DNA of 64,000 nucleotides, taken from Bradyrhizobium mercantei (GTDB taxonomy: Bacteria > Pseudomonadota > Alphaproteobacteria > Rhizobiales > Xanthobacteraceae). A program made the translations under genes and the position numbers. Within the stretch, counting starts at the first letter, position 1. The number at the start of each line of letters is the position of its first letter. The stretch spans positions 62,001 to 126,000 of the forward strand of contig NZ_MKFI01000010.1 of NCBI RefSeq assembly GCF_001982635.1, given 5' to 3'. The notes beneath the pieces were generated by a model. It did not search any database. It was given only the letters and a program-made list of their open reading frames with translations, and was not told where the DNA came from. Shown one piece after another: positions 29,735 to 42,047 of the stretch.

Positions 29735-30792
29735 TCACGCCTGATCGCTCGTCGTTGTCGGCAACGCCGCCGCGCCGTGCGGAGCTGCGTTCTGCAGGCG
29801 GGTGTTTTCCTTTGATTTCGGCGCCGTGCGGGCGAGGCCGGCCAGCGCGGCCTTGCGCCGCCGACGGGCCTGCAATTGCTGATCCGCCAGCACGCCGATC
29901 AAGATCACGGTTCCCATCACCGCGAAGTTCAGCGAATTGGGAATGCCCAGGATGTTCACGAGGTTCTGCAGCACCTGCAGCAACGCCGTCCCCAGCACGA
30001 TGCCGAGAATGGAGCCCTCGCCGCCGCGCAGGCTGCAGCCGCCGAGCACGGCGGCCGCGATCGCATAGAGTTCGTAGAAATTGCCGAACGAGCTCGGCGA
30101 GACCGAGTTGGTGTAGAACACGAACATCACGGTCGACACGCCGGCGAGGCCGCCGCTGATGACATAGGCGGTCGCGATCACGATATTGGTGTTGATGCCG
30201 GAGAAGCGCGCCGCTTCCTCGTTCTTGCCCACGGCATAAAGCCAGCGCCCGTAGACCGAACGATGCAGCAGTACGCCGAGGATCAGCGCCAGGATGATCA
30301 GGAAGATGAATGTGTTCGGAATGCCCGCGACGTTGCCGGAGGCGATGTTACTCAGCGTGCTGGCCTCGTCGCCATAGCCAAAGCCGCGCGTCGAATCGCT
30401 GGTGTAGTAGCGCGCGGCGCCGCGATAGATCAAAAGTCCACACAGCGTCACGATGAACGGCTGCATTTTCAGCCGCGTGATCAGGAAACCCTGGATGCCT
30501 CCGAGCGCAAGCCCGCCCATCAGGACCAGCAACAGCGCCAACGGCCAGGGAACCTGATACGTCGTCAGCAGATCGATGAAGACGACGCCGAGCAGCGCAA
30601 ACATCGAGCCGAGCGAAAGATCGATGCCGCCGGTGATGATGACGAGCCCTTCGCCCAGCGCGAACACACCGAACAGGCCGATCAGGTTGGCCATGTTCAG
30701 CAGGTTCACGAACGACAGGAAGGCCGGATTGATCGCGCCCGTGATCGCGGAGATCACCGCGAGCAGCAGGAACAGGCCGAGTTCCTTCTTCA

Positions 30793-30796
<4 letters not shown>
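29735..30796 (-). CDS. Sugar ABC transporter permease (RbsC-like, system 2)
   Basis: A 353-residue BPD_transp_2-family permease. Signature segments are LVIITGGIDLSLGSMFALLG, GGIQGFLITRLKMQPFIVTL, YAVGKNEEAARFSGIN, YELYAIAAAVLGGCSLRGGE and GTALLQVLQNLVNILGI; about ten membrane helices are expected. The first ATG (30796) overlaps the TGA of the ATPase gene in an ATGATGA junction, with a second ATG three bases on. The last 45 residues are polar, basic and low-complexity (QARRRRKAALAGLARTAPKS onward), longer than in typical RbsC, and probably cytoplasmic. It is the last gene of the order binding protein, ATPase, permease. Confidence 0.9.
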
Positions 30797-32319
<1,523 letters not shown>

Positions 32320-32337
32320 TCGGTATGTCCTCCTGCA

Positions 32338-32370
32338 CACCGCCCGGCAGCCGCAGGCTGCCGGGCGGTG
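32338..32370 (-). terminator. Intercistronic stem-loop between binding-protein and ATPase genes
   Basis: A perfect 14-bp stem, arms 32338-32351 (CACCGCCCGGCAGC) and 32357-32370 (GCTGCCGGGCGGTG), with a 5-nt loop. There is no U-tract. Hairpins at this place in sugar-uptake operons commonly protect the binding-protein mRNA or reduce downstream expression, so a stabilising or attenuating role is more likely than full termination. Confidence 0.6.
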
Positions 32371-32383
32371 AAGCCGATCGAAG

Positions 32384-33349
32384 TTACTTCTTCAGCAGTT
32401 CCTTCAGATGTGCGGCGAACTCCGCGACATTGGTCTTGCTGATCACCTTGGTTGGCACGATCAGCTTGCTGTCCTTCGGGATCCAGGATTTGTCGCCGTT
32501 CAGCGTCTTGATGATGTTGGTGGCGGAGAGGTAGCCGAACTCGTATGGCTGCTGCACCACGGTGGATTCGATCGTGCCGTCGGAAATGCCGCGCAGCGTG
32601 CGCTGGTCCTCGTCGAAGCCGACGATCCTCACCTTGCCGGCCTTGCCCGCGGCCTTCACCGCGTCATAGATCAGCGGCGTCTCGTAGCTCCACAGCCCGG
32701 ACAGCAGTGCGATGTCGGGATATTTGACGAGCACGTTCTCCATGTTCGCCTTGGCCTTGGCGAAATCCACCTGGTCGGTGAACACGTCGACCAGCTCGAC
32801 CTTGGTGCCGGCGATCGCTTCCTTGATGCCCTGCACGCGCTCGCGGGCGTTGTCGGCGTCCATCGTGCCGACGAACAGGGCGATCTTGCCGCCGTTCGGC
32901 AGCGCCTTCTTGATCTCCTCGCCGGCCTGCCGCCCGGCCGCGACGTTGTCGGTGCCGATATAGGCGAGGCGATTGCTCTGCGGCGCGTCGCTGTCCGTCG
33001 TGATCAGCACGGTCTTGGCCGCAACCTTGTTGAGCTCTTCGGTTGCATGCGGCGCATCGTCGACCGAGATCGAGATGCCGGCGACGCCGCGCACCAAAAG
33101 ATCGTCCAGCTCGCGCCGCTGGCCGGCCGCGGTGCCTTCATTGGTGACGATCAGCTCGATATTGTAGTCCGGGTGTTCCTTCTGCGCCTTCTCGAGGCCG
33201 CGGCCCGCGATGGTCCAGAAATCGGCTGCGACATTGGTCACCAGCGCGATGGTCTTTTTCTGCTGTGCCTGTGCTATCCCCGTTGCCATCACGAGCGCGG
33301 CTGCGCTCGCCAACAACGGCACGATCAATCTTTTCATTGAGTGATTCAT
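32384..33349 (-). CDS. Sugar ABC transporter periplasmic binding protein (RbsB-like, system 2)
   Basis: This 321-residue exported binding protein has a signal peptide (about 1-28; MNHSMKRLIVPLLASAAALV through AQA). The RbsB/peripla_BP_4 fold is supported by IALVTNVAADFWTIAGRGLE, the LDDLLVRGVAGISISVDD segment, TTDSDAPQSNRLAYIGTDNV, VGTMDADNARERVQGIKEAI and VGFDEDQRTLRGISDGTIES. ATG 33349 follows GGGAGG at about 6 bp; in-frame alternatives lie at 33355 (GTG) and 33337 (ATG). It is the promoter-proximal gene of the operon and is divergent from the ROK regulator, which probably controls it. DSDAP and YIGTDN are shared with the system 1 protein, so the two are related. Confidence 0.91.
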   Translation of the reverse strand: MNHSMKRLIVPLLASAAALVMATGIAQAQQKKTIALVTNVAADFWTIAGRGLEKAQKEHPDYNIELIVTNEGTAAGQRRELDDLLVRGVAGISISVDDAPHATEELNKVAAKTVLITTDSDAPQSNRLAYIGTDNVAAGRQAGEEIKKALPNGGKIALFVGTMDADNARERVQGIKEAIAGTKVELVDVFTDQVDFAKAKANMENVLVKYPDIALLSGLWSYETPLIYDAVKAAGKAGKVRIVGFDEDQRTLRGISDGTIESTVVQQPYEFGYLSATNIIKTLNGDKSWIPKDSKLIVPTKVISKTNVAEFAAHLKELLKK

Positions 33350-33425
33350 ATGCACCTCCCTGTCGACACCCCCGGTGAGGGGATTTCACGCCTGGCGCTT
33401 TTCACGCCTTATTTTATTCACGTAA

Positions 33426-33437
33426 CTAATAAATTAG
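33426..33437. promoter_or_regulatory. AT-rich palindrome in the binding-protein/ROK divergent promoter
   Basis: CTAAT-AA-ATTAG is a perfect palindrome in an AT-rich stretch between the divergent genes (33350-33590). ROK repressors of the NagC/XylR group usually bind AT-rich inverted repeats, so this is a candidate operator; no second clear copy was found. Confidence 0.35.
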
Positions 33438-33590
33438 CGCGACAAAATGTCCAGTCAAGGATGTTCATGTCCGTGTCTTCAAGCAAAAATAGTGGGAAGG
33501 TGATGTATTTCCGCCGCTATGGACGCTTTTTGGCCAATATCTGAGGCGCATCCGTTGAATAATTTTAGCAAGCGAATTAAAAAAGTCGGT

Positions 33591-34856
33591 ATGAACGAGC
33601 AGCCCGAACCGCTGAGACGTGCTTCAAGTCTGGCCCGCGGATCGAACCGCGACCGTCTCGTCGAGGTGCTGCGGCTCCACGGGCCATTGCCGCGCGTCGA
33701 GCTGGCGCGCAGCACTGGGCTGAGTTTCCCGGCCATTTCGGCCATCACCTCGAAGCTGATGGCGGAAGAACTGCTGTGCGAGGCGGAGCCGGAGACGACA
33801 ACGTCGTGGTCCGACGATGCCGACGAAGAGGATGCGGATGGCGGCCGCCGCCGCGGCCGGCCGGCGGTCCTGCTGACCCTGAATCCCGAGTTTGGCCGCA
33901 TCATTGCGGTCTCGCTGCGCATGAACCTGATCGAGACGTTGATCGCCGATTTCGGCGGCTCTGCCCTGGCGCAATCGCGGCTTGAACTCACGACGCGCGG
34001 GCTCGATGCAGGCGCGGTGTGCGATCTCGTGATCGCGCAGATCGAGGCCATGCTCGAAGAGACGGCCACGCCGCGAGACCGGCTGCTGGGAATCGGGATC
34101 GCGTTGCAGGGCATCGTCGACGCCGACACTGGCCGGCATCTGTGGAGTCCGGCGCTGTCGATCACCGACGTCGATCTGGCGACGCCGATCCGCGAGGAAT
34201 TCGGTGTCGAAGTCGTGATGGCGAACGACGCGGTCGCGGTGGCGCTGGCTCTCGTGGCGGCCGAGCCGGCTTTGGCGCAAGGCCTCACGGCCACGCTCAT
34301 GGTCGGCCACGGCATCGGCATGGGCATCGTCGTCGACGGTGAGGCGCGCTGGGGCGCCGGGGCGGGCAGTGAGATCGGCCATGTCAAGTTGACGCCGAAC
34401 GGTCCGCAATGCCGCTGCGGCCAGCGCGGCTGCATCGAGGCCCATCTCGCCGACTATGCGCTCTACCGCGATGCCCGCACCTTCCTCGACCTGCCGCCGG
34501 CGGTGTCGCAGCAACCGTCCGAGGCGCAAATGGCGCTGCTGCGGGCGCGGGCCCGCGCCGGCGATCCCCGTCTCGAGCAGTTATTCCGGCAGGCCGGCCA
34601 CGCGCTGGCCGAAGCGGTTGCTACGACGATATCGGTGCTGCGCCCGCATCACGTGATCCTCGCAGGTCCGGGCCTCGAGGCGTTCGACATGATGCGCAGC
34701 GCCTATGAGGAGCGGCTCGAGCAGGCGGTGCTGCCGTGGCTGCTCAAGTCCACGGCGATCCATGTGCGTCCGAGCGAGTCGGCGACAATTGTCGACGGCA
34801 TGGTGCGGCGGACGCTGCGGGTCGTGGACCGAAACCACATGGAGTCAACCGAGTGA
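33591..34856 (+). CDS. ROK-family transcriptional regulator (NagC/XylR-like)
   Basis: A 421-residue repressor-type protein. An N-terminal winged helix-turn-helix (about 15-65: NRDRLVEVLRLHGPLPRVEL, STGLSFPAISAITSKLMAEE) is followed by an acidic linker (DDADEEDADGGRRRGRPA) and a ROK sugar-kinase-like domain. The domain includes the ROK zinc motif QCRCGQRGCIEA and GAGAGSEIGHVKL. ATG 33591 (MNEQPEPLRRAS) fits the family start; a longer form from 33519 would intrude into the AT-rich promoter. It is divergent from the system 2 binding-protein gene and lies 79 bp before an SDR gene, which suggests it controls uptake and oxidation of a sugar acting as inducer. Confidence 0.9.
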   Translation: MNEQPEPLRRASSLARGSNRDRLVEVLRLHGPLPRVELARSTGLSFPAISAITSKLMAEELLCEAEPETTTSWSDDADEEDADGGRRRGRPAVLLTLNPEFGRIIAVSLRMNLIETLIADFGGSALAQSRLELTTRGLDAGAVCDLVIAQIEAMLEETATPRDRLLGIGIALQGIVDADTGRHLWSPALSITDVDLATPIREEFGVEVVMANDAVAVALALVAAEPALAQGLTATLMVGHGIGMGIVVDGEARWGAGAGSEIGHVKLTPNGPQCRCGQRGCIEAHLADYALYRDARTFLDLPPAVSQQPSEAQMALLRARARAGDPRLEQLFRQAGHALAEAVATTISVLRPHHVILAGPGLEAFDMMRSAYEERLEQAVLPWLLKSTAIHVRPSESATIVDGMVRRTLRVVDRNHMESTE

Positions 34857-34935
34857 ACCTCGGGAGCCGTGGCTCTTTGCTTGAGCCGTGGCAACGCAAC
34901 CGACGCGCTTCAGGCGCCAAATCGAGAGAACGCCA

Positions 34936-35694
34936 ATGCAGGGTGCCATTTATCCAAGCCTCAAGGACCGGACCGTCCTGGTCACCGGTGGCGGTTCCGG
35001 CATTGGCGAGGCCATCGTCCGCCAGTTCATCGGCCAGGGCGCGCGGGTCGGATTCATCGACATCGATCTGACCTCCTCGGAGCAACTGCTGTCCGATCTG
35101 GGGCCGCAAGCCCGCGTGCATTTCGAACACGCCGACCTGCGCGACATCGGCGCGCTGCGCCGTGCGGTCGCCGGCATCCGCGAGGCGCTCGGGCCGGTCA
35201 CCATCCTGGTCAACAACGCGGCGCGCGACGACCGCCACGCGATCGAGGACGTCACGCCGGAATTCTGGGACGAACGGTTCGCGACCAATCTGAAGCATCA
35301 GTTCTTCAGCGCCCAGGCGGTCGCGCCCGACATGAAGCAGGCGGGCGGCGGCGCGATCGTCAACATCGGATCGGTGAGCTGGGTGATCGGGCAGGGCAAC
35401 ATGCCCTGCTACACAACCGCCAAGTCGGCGGTTCAGGGCCTCACCCGCGCGCTGGCCCGCGATCTCGGCCCGCACAACGTGCGGGTCAATTCCATCCTGC
35501 CCGGATGGATCATGACGCAGCGGCAGCAGGATCTGTGGCTGACGCCCGAAGGCGTCGCCGAGCTGATGCAGCGCCAGTGCCTCAAGCGCAAGCTCGTGCC
35601 GGACGACATCGCCCGCGTCGTGCTGTTCTTCGCCGCCGACGATAGCGGCGCCTGCACCAACCAGAGCCATATCGTCGATGGCGGCTGGGTCTAG
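34936..35694 (+). CDS. SDR-family oxidoreductase, probable sugar 1-dehydrogenase
   Basis: This 252-residue classical short-chain dehydrogenase has the cofactor motif TGGGSGIG (about residue 17), an Asp ending the second strand (FIDIDL, typical of NAD preference), the NNAARDD segment, the catalytic Ser in NIGSVSWVIG, and Tyr/Lys in CYTTAKSAVQG. The C-terminal SHIVDGGWV is also typical. ATG 34936 (MQGAIYPSLKDRTVL) begins at the fold; an ATG at 34888 would add 16 residues without similarity. Position downstream of the ROK gene and next to sugar transporters suggests oxidation of an aldose to its lactone, an inference only. Confidence 0.87.
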   Translation: MQGAIYPSLKDRTVLVTGGGSGIGEAIVRQFIGQGARVGFIDIDLTSSEQLLSDLGPQARVHFEHADLRDIGALRRAVAGIREALGPVTILVNNAARDDRHAIEDVTPEFWDERFATNLKHQFFSAQAVAPDMKQAGGGAIVNIGSVSWVIGQGNMPCYTTAKSAVQGLTRALARDLGPHNVRVNSILPGWIMTQRQQDLWLTPEGVAELMQRQCLKRKLVPDDIARVVLFFAADDSGACTNQSHIVDGGWV

Positions 35695-35745
35695 CGGCCA
35701 TGGCGTGACCTCGGGACAGAGGCGCCATTCCAACTGAGCCATGGA

Positions 35746-35767
35746 ATTGTCCGACCGGATGGTCAAT
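35746..35767. promoter_or_regulatory. Candidate TetR (PaaR-like) operator upstream of tetR
   Basis: A 22-bp imperfect palindrome centred on GACCGG, with outer arms ATTG and CAAT. It matches the reverse complement of the site upstream of paaG (39574-39595) at 19 of 22 positions. It lies about 100 bp before the TetR start, consistent with autoregulation. Confidence 0.65.
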
Positions 35768-35863
35768 AAATGGTGGTTCGGGGCTGCGGTCCCCGAACTC
35801 TGCCGTTATTGATTCACATCTCTGGACGATGGCCGAACGGCCGGCTGGTGGAAGCGGAAAGAC

Positions 35864-36517
35864 ATGGCCCGATCGCGCGCCAAGGACTACAACGAGAAGC
35901 GCCTTTCGATGCTGCATCGCTCGGCCGAGCTGTTTGCCGCCTCGGGCTATGTCGGCACCTCGATGAACACGATCGCGGATGCGTGCGGGGTCTCGAAGGC
36001 GCTGCTCTATCACTATTACCCCGACAAGGAAGCGATCCTGTTCGATATCCTGTCGTCGCATCTCGAAAAGTTGGTGGCGGCGGTTCGCAAGGCGAGCGCA
36101 TCGGCCGGCGATCCGGTCGCACGCTTCAGGACGATCGTTGCGACCCTGCTCGAGCTGTACCGGCATGCCGACGCCGAGCATCAGGTCCAGATCGCAAGTC
36201 TCAAGCTGCTGCCGAAGGACAAGCAGCAGCCGCTGCTCGCCAGCGAGCGGATCCTAGTCGGGATCATGTCGGATGCGCTCGCGGCTGCCGTGCCGGCGGC
36301 GAAGCAGAAGCGCGTGCTCAAGCCGCTGACGATGAGCGTCTTCGGCATGCTGAACTGGCACTATATGTGGTTTCGCGACGGCGGACCGATGACCCGCGCC
36401 GACTATGCCGATTTCGTCGCGCAGCTGGTGCTGGCCGGTGCCGAGGATGCGGCCGCCACCCGGCCGCGCAGCAAGGCAAGACCGGCCGGCCGCAGCCGGC
36501 AGGCCGAGTTGCTCTGA
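35864..36517 (+). CDS. TetR-family regulator, probably PaaR-like repressor of phenylacetate genes
   Basis: A 217-residue TetR protein. The helix-turn-helix is at about residues 14-60 (LHRSAELFAASGYVGTSMNT, IADACGVSKALLYHYYPDKE). The remaining helical domain, from about residue 65, would bind the inducer (VQIASLKLLPKDKQQPLLAS, GMLNWHYMWFRDGGPM). The C-terminal tail is basic (SKARPAGRSRQAE). The stop codon lies 10 bp from the convergent paaZ stop. TetR repressors next to paa genes commonly respond to phenylacetyl-CoA. A shared palindrome upstream of this gene and of paaG supports that role. Confidence 0.87.
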   Translation: MARSRAKDYNEKRLSMLHRSAELFAASGYVGTSMNTIADACGVSKALLYHYYPDKEAILFDILSSHLEKLVAAVRKASASAGDPVARFRTIVATLLELYRHADAEHQVQIASLKLLPKDKQQPLLASERILVGIMSDALAAAVPAAKQKRVLKPLTMSVFGMLNWHYMWFRDGGPMTRADYADFVAQLVLAGAEDAAATRPRSKARPAGRSRQAELL

Positions 36518-36527
36518 CGCCGGTCCG

Positions 36528-38600
<2,073 letters not shown>

Positions 38601-38721
38601 CGAACCAAAACCCTCTGACTTGTGATCAATGATGCGTCTTGCCTTGCCGGCGGAACGTTCAATCCGCCCTGGATTGACGCGTTCTTCACGCGAACCGGTA
38701 CCCACTTCGCTCGAAAACGCC

Positions 38722-39513
38722 CTAGGCCCGTCCGCTGAACCGCGGCGCGCGCTTGTCGAGGAACGCGGTGACGCCTTCGGCGTAATCCGCCGACCTCCCC
38801 GCGCGGCCTTGCAGGTCGCGCTCGAGATCGAGTTGCGCGTCGAGCGTATTGGTCTCGGAAGCATCGAGCGCCTGCTTGATCAACGCAAGACCATCGGTCG
38901 GCTGCGTCGCGAGCGAGGCGGCGAGGGCATGGGCTTCCGTCATTAGATCGGTGTCCTCGACCATCTTCCAGATCATGCCCCAGGATTCCGCCCGTTCCGC
39001 GGAGATCGGCTCGGCCAGCAACGCCAGTGCGCGCGCCCGTGCGCCGCCGACCAGCCGCGGCAGAAACCAGGTGCCGCCGGAGTCCGGAACGAGGCCGAGC
39101 TTCGCGAAAGCCTGAATGAATTTGGCCGACCGTGCCGCGATCACGATATCGCAGGCGAGCGCGACGTTCGCGCCGGCGCCTGCGGCCACACCGTTGACGG
39201 CGCACACCACCGGCATCGGAATGCTGCGCAGCTTGCGCACCAGCGAATTGTAGAATTTTTCGATCGGGGCTGCGAGATCGGGCGTCTGGCCCGGCGTGAA
39301 GACGCCGTCCGAAAGATCCTGCCCGGCACAGAAGCCGCGTCCCGCCCCGGTCAGGATCAGCGCGCGGCAGGATTTGTCCTGCTCTGCCGCGACCAGCGCG
39401 GCCATCAATGCGGTGTGCAGATCGGCGCTGAACGAATTCAGGCGGTCCGGCCTGTTGAGCGTCAGGACGCGATATCCGGCGCGTATATCAGTCAACACCA
39501 GATCGCTGACCAT
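38722..39513 (-). CDS. paaG: 2-(1,2-epoxy-1,2-dihydrophenyl)acetyl-CoA isomerase
   Basis: A 263-residue crotonase-fold enzyme that turns the ring epoxide of phenylacetyl-CoA into the oxepin. PaaG-type motifs are GAGRGFCAGQDLSDG, VCAVNGVAAGAGANVALACD, IVIAARSAKFIQAFAKLGLV, PDSGGTWFLPRL and the near-invariant ETNTLDAQLDLERD, followed by GRSADYAEGVTAFL. Length equals that of the E. coli enzyme to within a residue. ATG 39513 follows CGGGAGG. It leads the minus-strand paaG-paaZ unit, and the rest of the paa pathway (paaABCDE, paaF, paaH, paaJ, paaK) is not in the window. Confidence 0.93.
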   Translation of the reverse strand: MVSDLVLTDIRAGYRVLTLNRPDRLNSFSADLHTALMAALVAAEQDKSCRALILTGAGRGFCAGQDLSDGVFTPGQTPDLAAPIEKFYNSLVRKLRSIPMPVVCAVNGVAAGAGANVALACDIVIAARSAKFIQAFAKLGLVPDSGGTWFLPRLVGGARARALALLAEPISAERAESWGMIWKMVEDTDLMTEAHALAASLATQPTDGLALIKQALDASETNTLDAQLDLERDLQGRAGRSADYAEGVTAFLDKRAPRFSGRA

Positions 39514-39573
39514 GATGACCTCCCGTTCTCGGCTTCTGACGACCGAGGGTCGCGTGACCCAGACCGGATTACT

Positions 39574-39595
39574 ATTGACCGTCCGGTCAGTCAAT
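39574..39595. promoter_or_regulatory. Candidate TetR (PaaR-like) operator upstream of paaG
   Basis: A 22-bp palindrome (18 of 22 symmetric) with perfect core TGACCG-TC-CGGTCA at 39576-39589 and outer arms ATTGAC/GTCAAT. The arms resemble a -35 box for paaG, so binding would block RNA polymerase. It matches the site at 35746-35767. Confidence 0.7.
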
Positions 39596-39900
39596 TATAA
39601 TTATCCGTGCTCCAGTGCGGACGGCGTCTTCGGGCTTATCGGAGCGAGGACGATTTTAGTCCCGGTCGCGAGTTCGGGCGCGACAAACACATCAAGGTCG
39701 GAGCAATTTCGCGCGCTGCACCGGAGCTTCGTATTTGCGATGCTTATGCGCGACGCTTGACAGTTGTCAGATCGAAGCATCGGCGGAACCCGCAAAAGGT
39801 TCACGCTGTGGTTGCGCTGCATGGCCCTCATGCTTCGTTGTGCGCCGCCACAAATCAGCCTCATATGAGCGGCGACTTCCGCCGCGATGAGGGCAAGCCG
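39596..39900. other. Upstream region of the AraC-type regulator gene
   Basis: About 305 bp between the paaG operator and the chosen AraC start. The frame of the regulator stays open back to 39607 and includes ATGs at 39607 and 39865, but the extra sequence has no domain similarity. It begins with the AT-rich TTATAATTATC at 39596, which could serve either divergent gene. Confidence 0.3.
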
Positions 39901-40881
39901 ATGACAATGCAGTCGGGCGATATCACGGGGTTTCGATTCTCCACCGCGCATTTCGGCGAGCGAGAGCGCTTGCCGATCTTTCGCGAGCAGATCGGGCGCA
40001 TGATCGTCAAGCTCGATCCGGAGCCGCTCGACGACGGCATCTTTCATGCCGAAGCGAATGTGCGCGAATTGTCCGGGCTCGGCATCGGGTCCTGGGCGTG
40101 CAGCAATCTCAAGATCGCAAGACCGCGCAAACTGCTCGACGGCACCGACGACCTGGTGCTCACGATCATCACCAGCGGCAACGTTCGCGCGTCGCAGCGC
40201 GGCCGCGACATCGAGCTCAGCCCGGGACAGGCCGTGCTGCAGTCGAGCGCGGAGGCCGGCAACATGGTGGTGCCGGTGGCGCCGAGCCGCTTTGTCGGGC
40301 TCAGGCTGCCGCGCAAGGCGCTGGCATCGCTGGTTCACGACCCCGAAGACATGCTGATCCGTCCGTTGCCGGCGAACACCGAAGCCATGCGCCTGCTGGC
40401 GCTTTACATCAGGGAGCTCGATGACAGCTATCAGCTTGCGACTCCCGAACTGCGCAGCGCCGTCGTCAGGCATCTGCTCGATCTCGGCGCCCTGATCATC
40501 GGCGCGAACCGGGATGCGGCGGTCGCCGCGGAAGACGGCGGGCTCGCGGCCGCGCGGCTCGCCGCGGTCAAGGCCGACATCAACGACAATCTCAGCTATG
40601 GCGATCTCACTTTGCCTGCGGTGGCTGCCCGGCTGAAGCTCACGCCGCGCCATATCCAGCGGTTGTTTGAAGGTGCAGGTTCGACATTCTCGGAATTCGT
40701 GCTCGGCCAGCGGCTGGCGCGCGCGCATCATCTGCTGACCGATCCGCGCCACAGCGGCAGCACCATCGGCACGATTGCGTTCGAGGTCGGGTTCGGCGAT
40801 CTGTCCTACTTCAACCGCACCTTCCGCCGGCATTACGGCGCAACGCCATCGGATATCCGCGCGGTGCCGCGGCGCTCCTGA
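39901..40881 (+). CDS. AraC-family transcriptional regulator
   Basis: This 326-residue regulator has an N-terminal AraC_binding_2-like domain (about 30-200; FREQIGRMIVKLDPEPLDDG, LDGTDDLVLTIITSGNVRAS, QSSAEAGNMVVPVAPSRFVG). The C-terminal double helix-turn-helix is about 225-322 (LTLPAVAARLKLTPRHIQRL, FEGAGSTFSEFVLGQRLARA, IGTIAFEVGFGDLSYFNRTF, RRHYGATPSDIRA). ATG 39901 is preceded by GATGAGGG; the ATG at 39865 adds 12 residues and is the alternative. Proteins of this subgroup often activate catabolic genes. The three direct-repeat-containing elements upstream of genes at 41.6, 43.2 and 45.2 kb are plausible targets, by inference from position. Confidence 0.88.
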   Translation: MTMQSGDITGFRFSTAHFGERERLPIFREQIGRMIVKLDPEPLDDGIFHAEANVRELSGLGIGSWACSNLKIARPRKLLDGTDDLVLTIITSGNVRASQRGRDIELSPGQAVLQSSAEAGNMVVPVAPSRFVGLRLPRKALASLVHDPEDMLIRPLPANTEAMRLLALYIRELDDSYQLATPELRSAVVRHLLDLGALIIGANRDAAVAAEDGGLAAARLAAVKADINDNLSYGDLTLPAVAARLKLTPRHIQRLFEGAGSTFSEFVLGQRLARAHHLLTDPRHSGSTIGTIAFEVGFGDLSYFNRTFRRHYGATPSDIRAVPRRS

Positions 40882-40918
40882 CCGGACCTCTCGATCCATC
40901 GGCCGCGCGGTGTGTGGC

Positions 40919-41206
40919 CTACGGCTCGCCGCAACCAGGCACTCGCCGGATCTGCTCGATCAGCTGCCGCTCACGCTGTGCGGACAACGCCCGCTCATTC
41001 GCGCACATCAACATGGCGACGCACGCGGCCTCCGGTTCGGCAGGCCAGGCGATGCTGCCGTCGATCGCGCCATCGCATTTGAGATAGGCGTTCTTCGCAT
41101 CCCAGCGGATCGCGCTTTCCGGCGCCGGTGTCGCCGCGGCTGTCACGATCAGTGCCGCGCCGATCAACAGGGGCGACCGGGATATCCGCCGATATGATCT
41201 GCGCAT
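40919..41206 (-). CDS. Small exported protein of unknown function
   Basis: A 95-residue hypothetical. A basic N-terminus and hydrophobic stretch (MRRSYRRISRSPLLIGAALI, ending near TAAATPA) form a signal peptide or anchor. The rest has four Cys residues (LKCDGAIDG, PEAACVAMLMCANERAL, VPGCGEP), suggesting a small periplasmic disulfide-bonded domain. ATG 41206 follows AAGGATGGAC; the open frame extends to 41455, but that part crosses the divergent promoter element. It is convergent with the AraC gene. I do not recognise the family. Confidence 0.5.
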   Translation of the reverse strand: MRRSYRRISRSPLLIGAALIVTAAATPAPESAIRWDAKNAYLKCDGAIDGSIAWPAEPEAACVAMLMCANERALSAQRERQLIEQIRRVPGCGEP

Positions 41207-41570
41207 GTCCATCCTTGTGAAGGTCATTGGCGAGACAGGGATCGTCCGAGGCGGGCGATCATTAGCGGGCGGCTGGTCTGTAAACAACCCTGCCGTCTGA
41301 CAACCATGCGACGGGCAGCGACAAATTCGATTCATTGCGTCGAGCGACGTCGCATATGTCCAAATCAGTGTCGCGTCGGTCCGTGCCGCATATCCGCGAA
41401 GCACGTAAAAGGTAGCTTCCGTCTGATCGCGACAGGAAGAGTACTTGCCATTCAATATCGATCGCAGCGACGGCGCGCGTGCGCGTGCATCGATACTGGA
41501 TTCGGAGAAAGATCACGACACTGCGAACCGGTTCGGCTTTGCGCGCACTCATTCAGGTAGGATTGCGCTC
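41207..41570. other. Divergent intergenic region holding upstream element a
   Basis: Separates the small exported protein (minus) from the exported protein at 41571 (plus). It contains the conserved element at 41349-41412. No other feature is convincing. Confidence 0.4.
41349..41412 (+). promoter_or_regulatory. Conserved upstream element (copy a)
   Basis: GTCGCATATGTCCAA begins at 41349 and TAAAAGG lies at 41406-41412. The distance between GTCGCAT and TAAAAGG is identical in the copies before 43234 and 45218. This copy is about 160 bp before the gene it would serve and is the most diverged; the 10-bp direct repeat of the other copies is weak here. Confidence 0.5.
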
Positions 41571-42011
41571 ATGTCGGTTTCGTTCATTCGATCAGCAACA
41601 GTGATTTTTTGCCCTCTAGCGGGAATAGCGCCGATCGCCACCGAGGCCGCGGGTGCGAAACCGGTGCTCAGGATCGAAAACGGGTTCCAACAGACCGTCG
41701 CGGTCTCGGCGGGGAGCGAACTCTCGTTTGGACCACCGCGGCAATCGCCGATCCGGCTTGGTGGCACCAGTGCCGGCGAAATCACGATCTCGCTTGCGGC
41801 CGGCGCTGCCGCCGGTATTGCCAAGCTGCATGTTTTCGAGCGCAGTGCTGTCCCGATCGGATTCATGGTGACGGCCTGGCAGGGCCGGAAATCGATCGCT
41901 GTCGTAAAGCTTTGCGGGCATCTCGAGATGGACAGTTGGGCCGTGCTGCCGATCGAGACGACGCACGTCGACGTCTCCGATTTCTTCCCGGTCAAGGACG
42001 GATGCGATTGA
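41571..42011 (+). CDS. Exported protein of unknown function
   Basis: A 146-residue hypothetical with a likely signal peptide (about 1-27; MSVSFIRSATVIFCPLAGIA through TEAAG). The mature part is beta-rich (KPVLRIENGFQQTVAVSAGS, GEITISLAAGAAAGIAKLHV, IAVVKLCGHLEMDSWAVL). ATG 41571 has AGGTAGGA just upstream; the frame extends to 41445 but the extra codons precede the signal peptide. A DUF4424 gene starts 36 bp after its stop, so the two form an operon, both exported, and may act together at the cell envelope. No family recognised. Confidence 0.68.
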   Translation: MSVSFIRSATVIFCPLAGIAPIATEAAGAKPVLRIENGFQQTVAVSAGSELSFGPPRQSPIRLGGTSAGEITISLAAGAAAGIAKLHVFERSAVPIGFMVTAWQGRKSIAVVKLCGHLEMDSWAVLPIETTHVDVSDFFPVKDGCD

Positions 42012-42047
42012 CTGCCGCGAGTTTGCTCCCCAATCAAGAGAGAAGGA

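Noticed and set aside
39596..39860. Fourth copy of the conserved upstream element before the AraC gene
   Set aside because: Only a loose CAAAAGG is found, without GTCGCAT at the fixed spacing.
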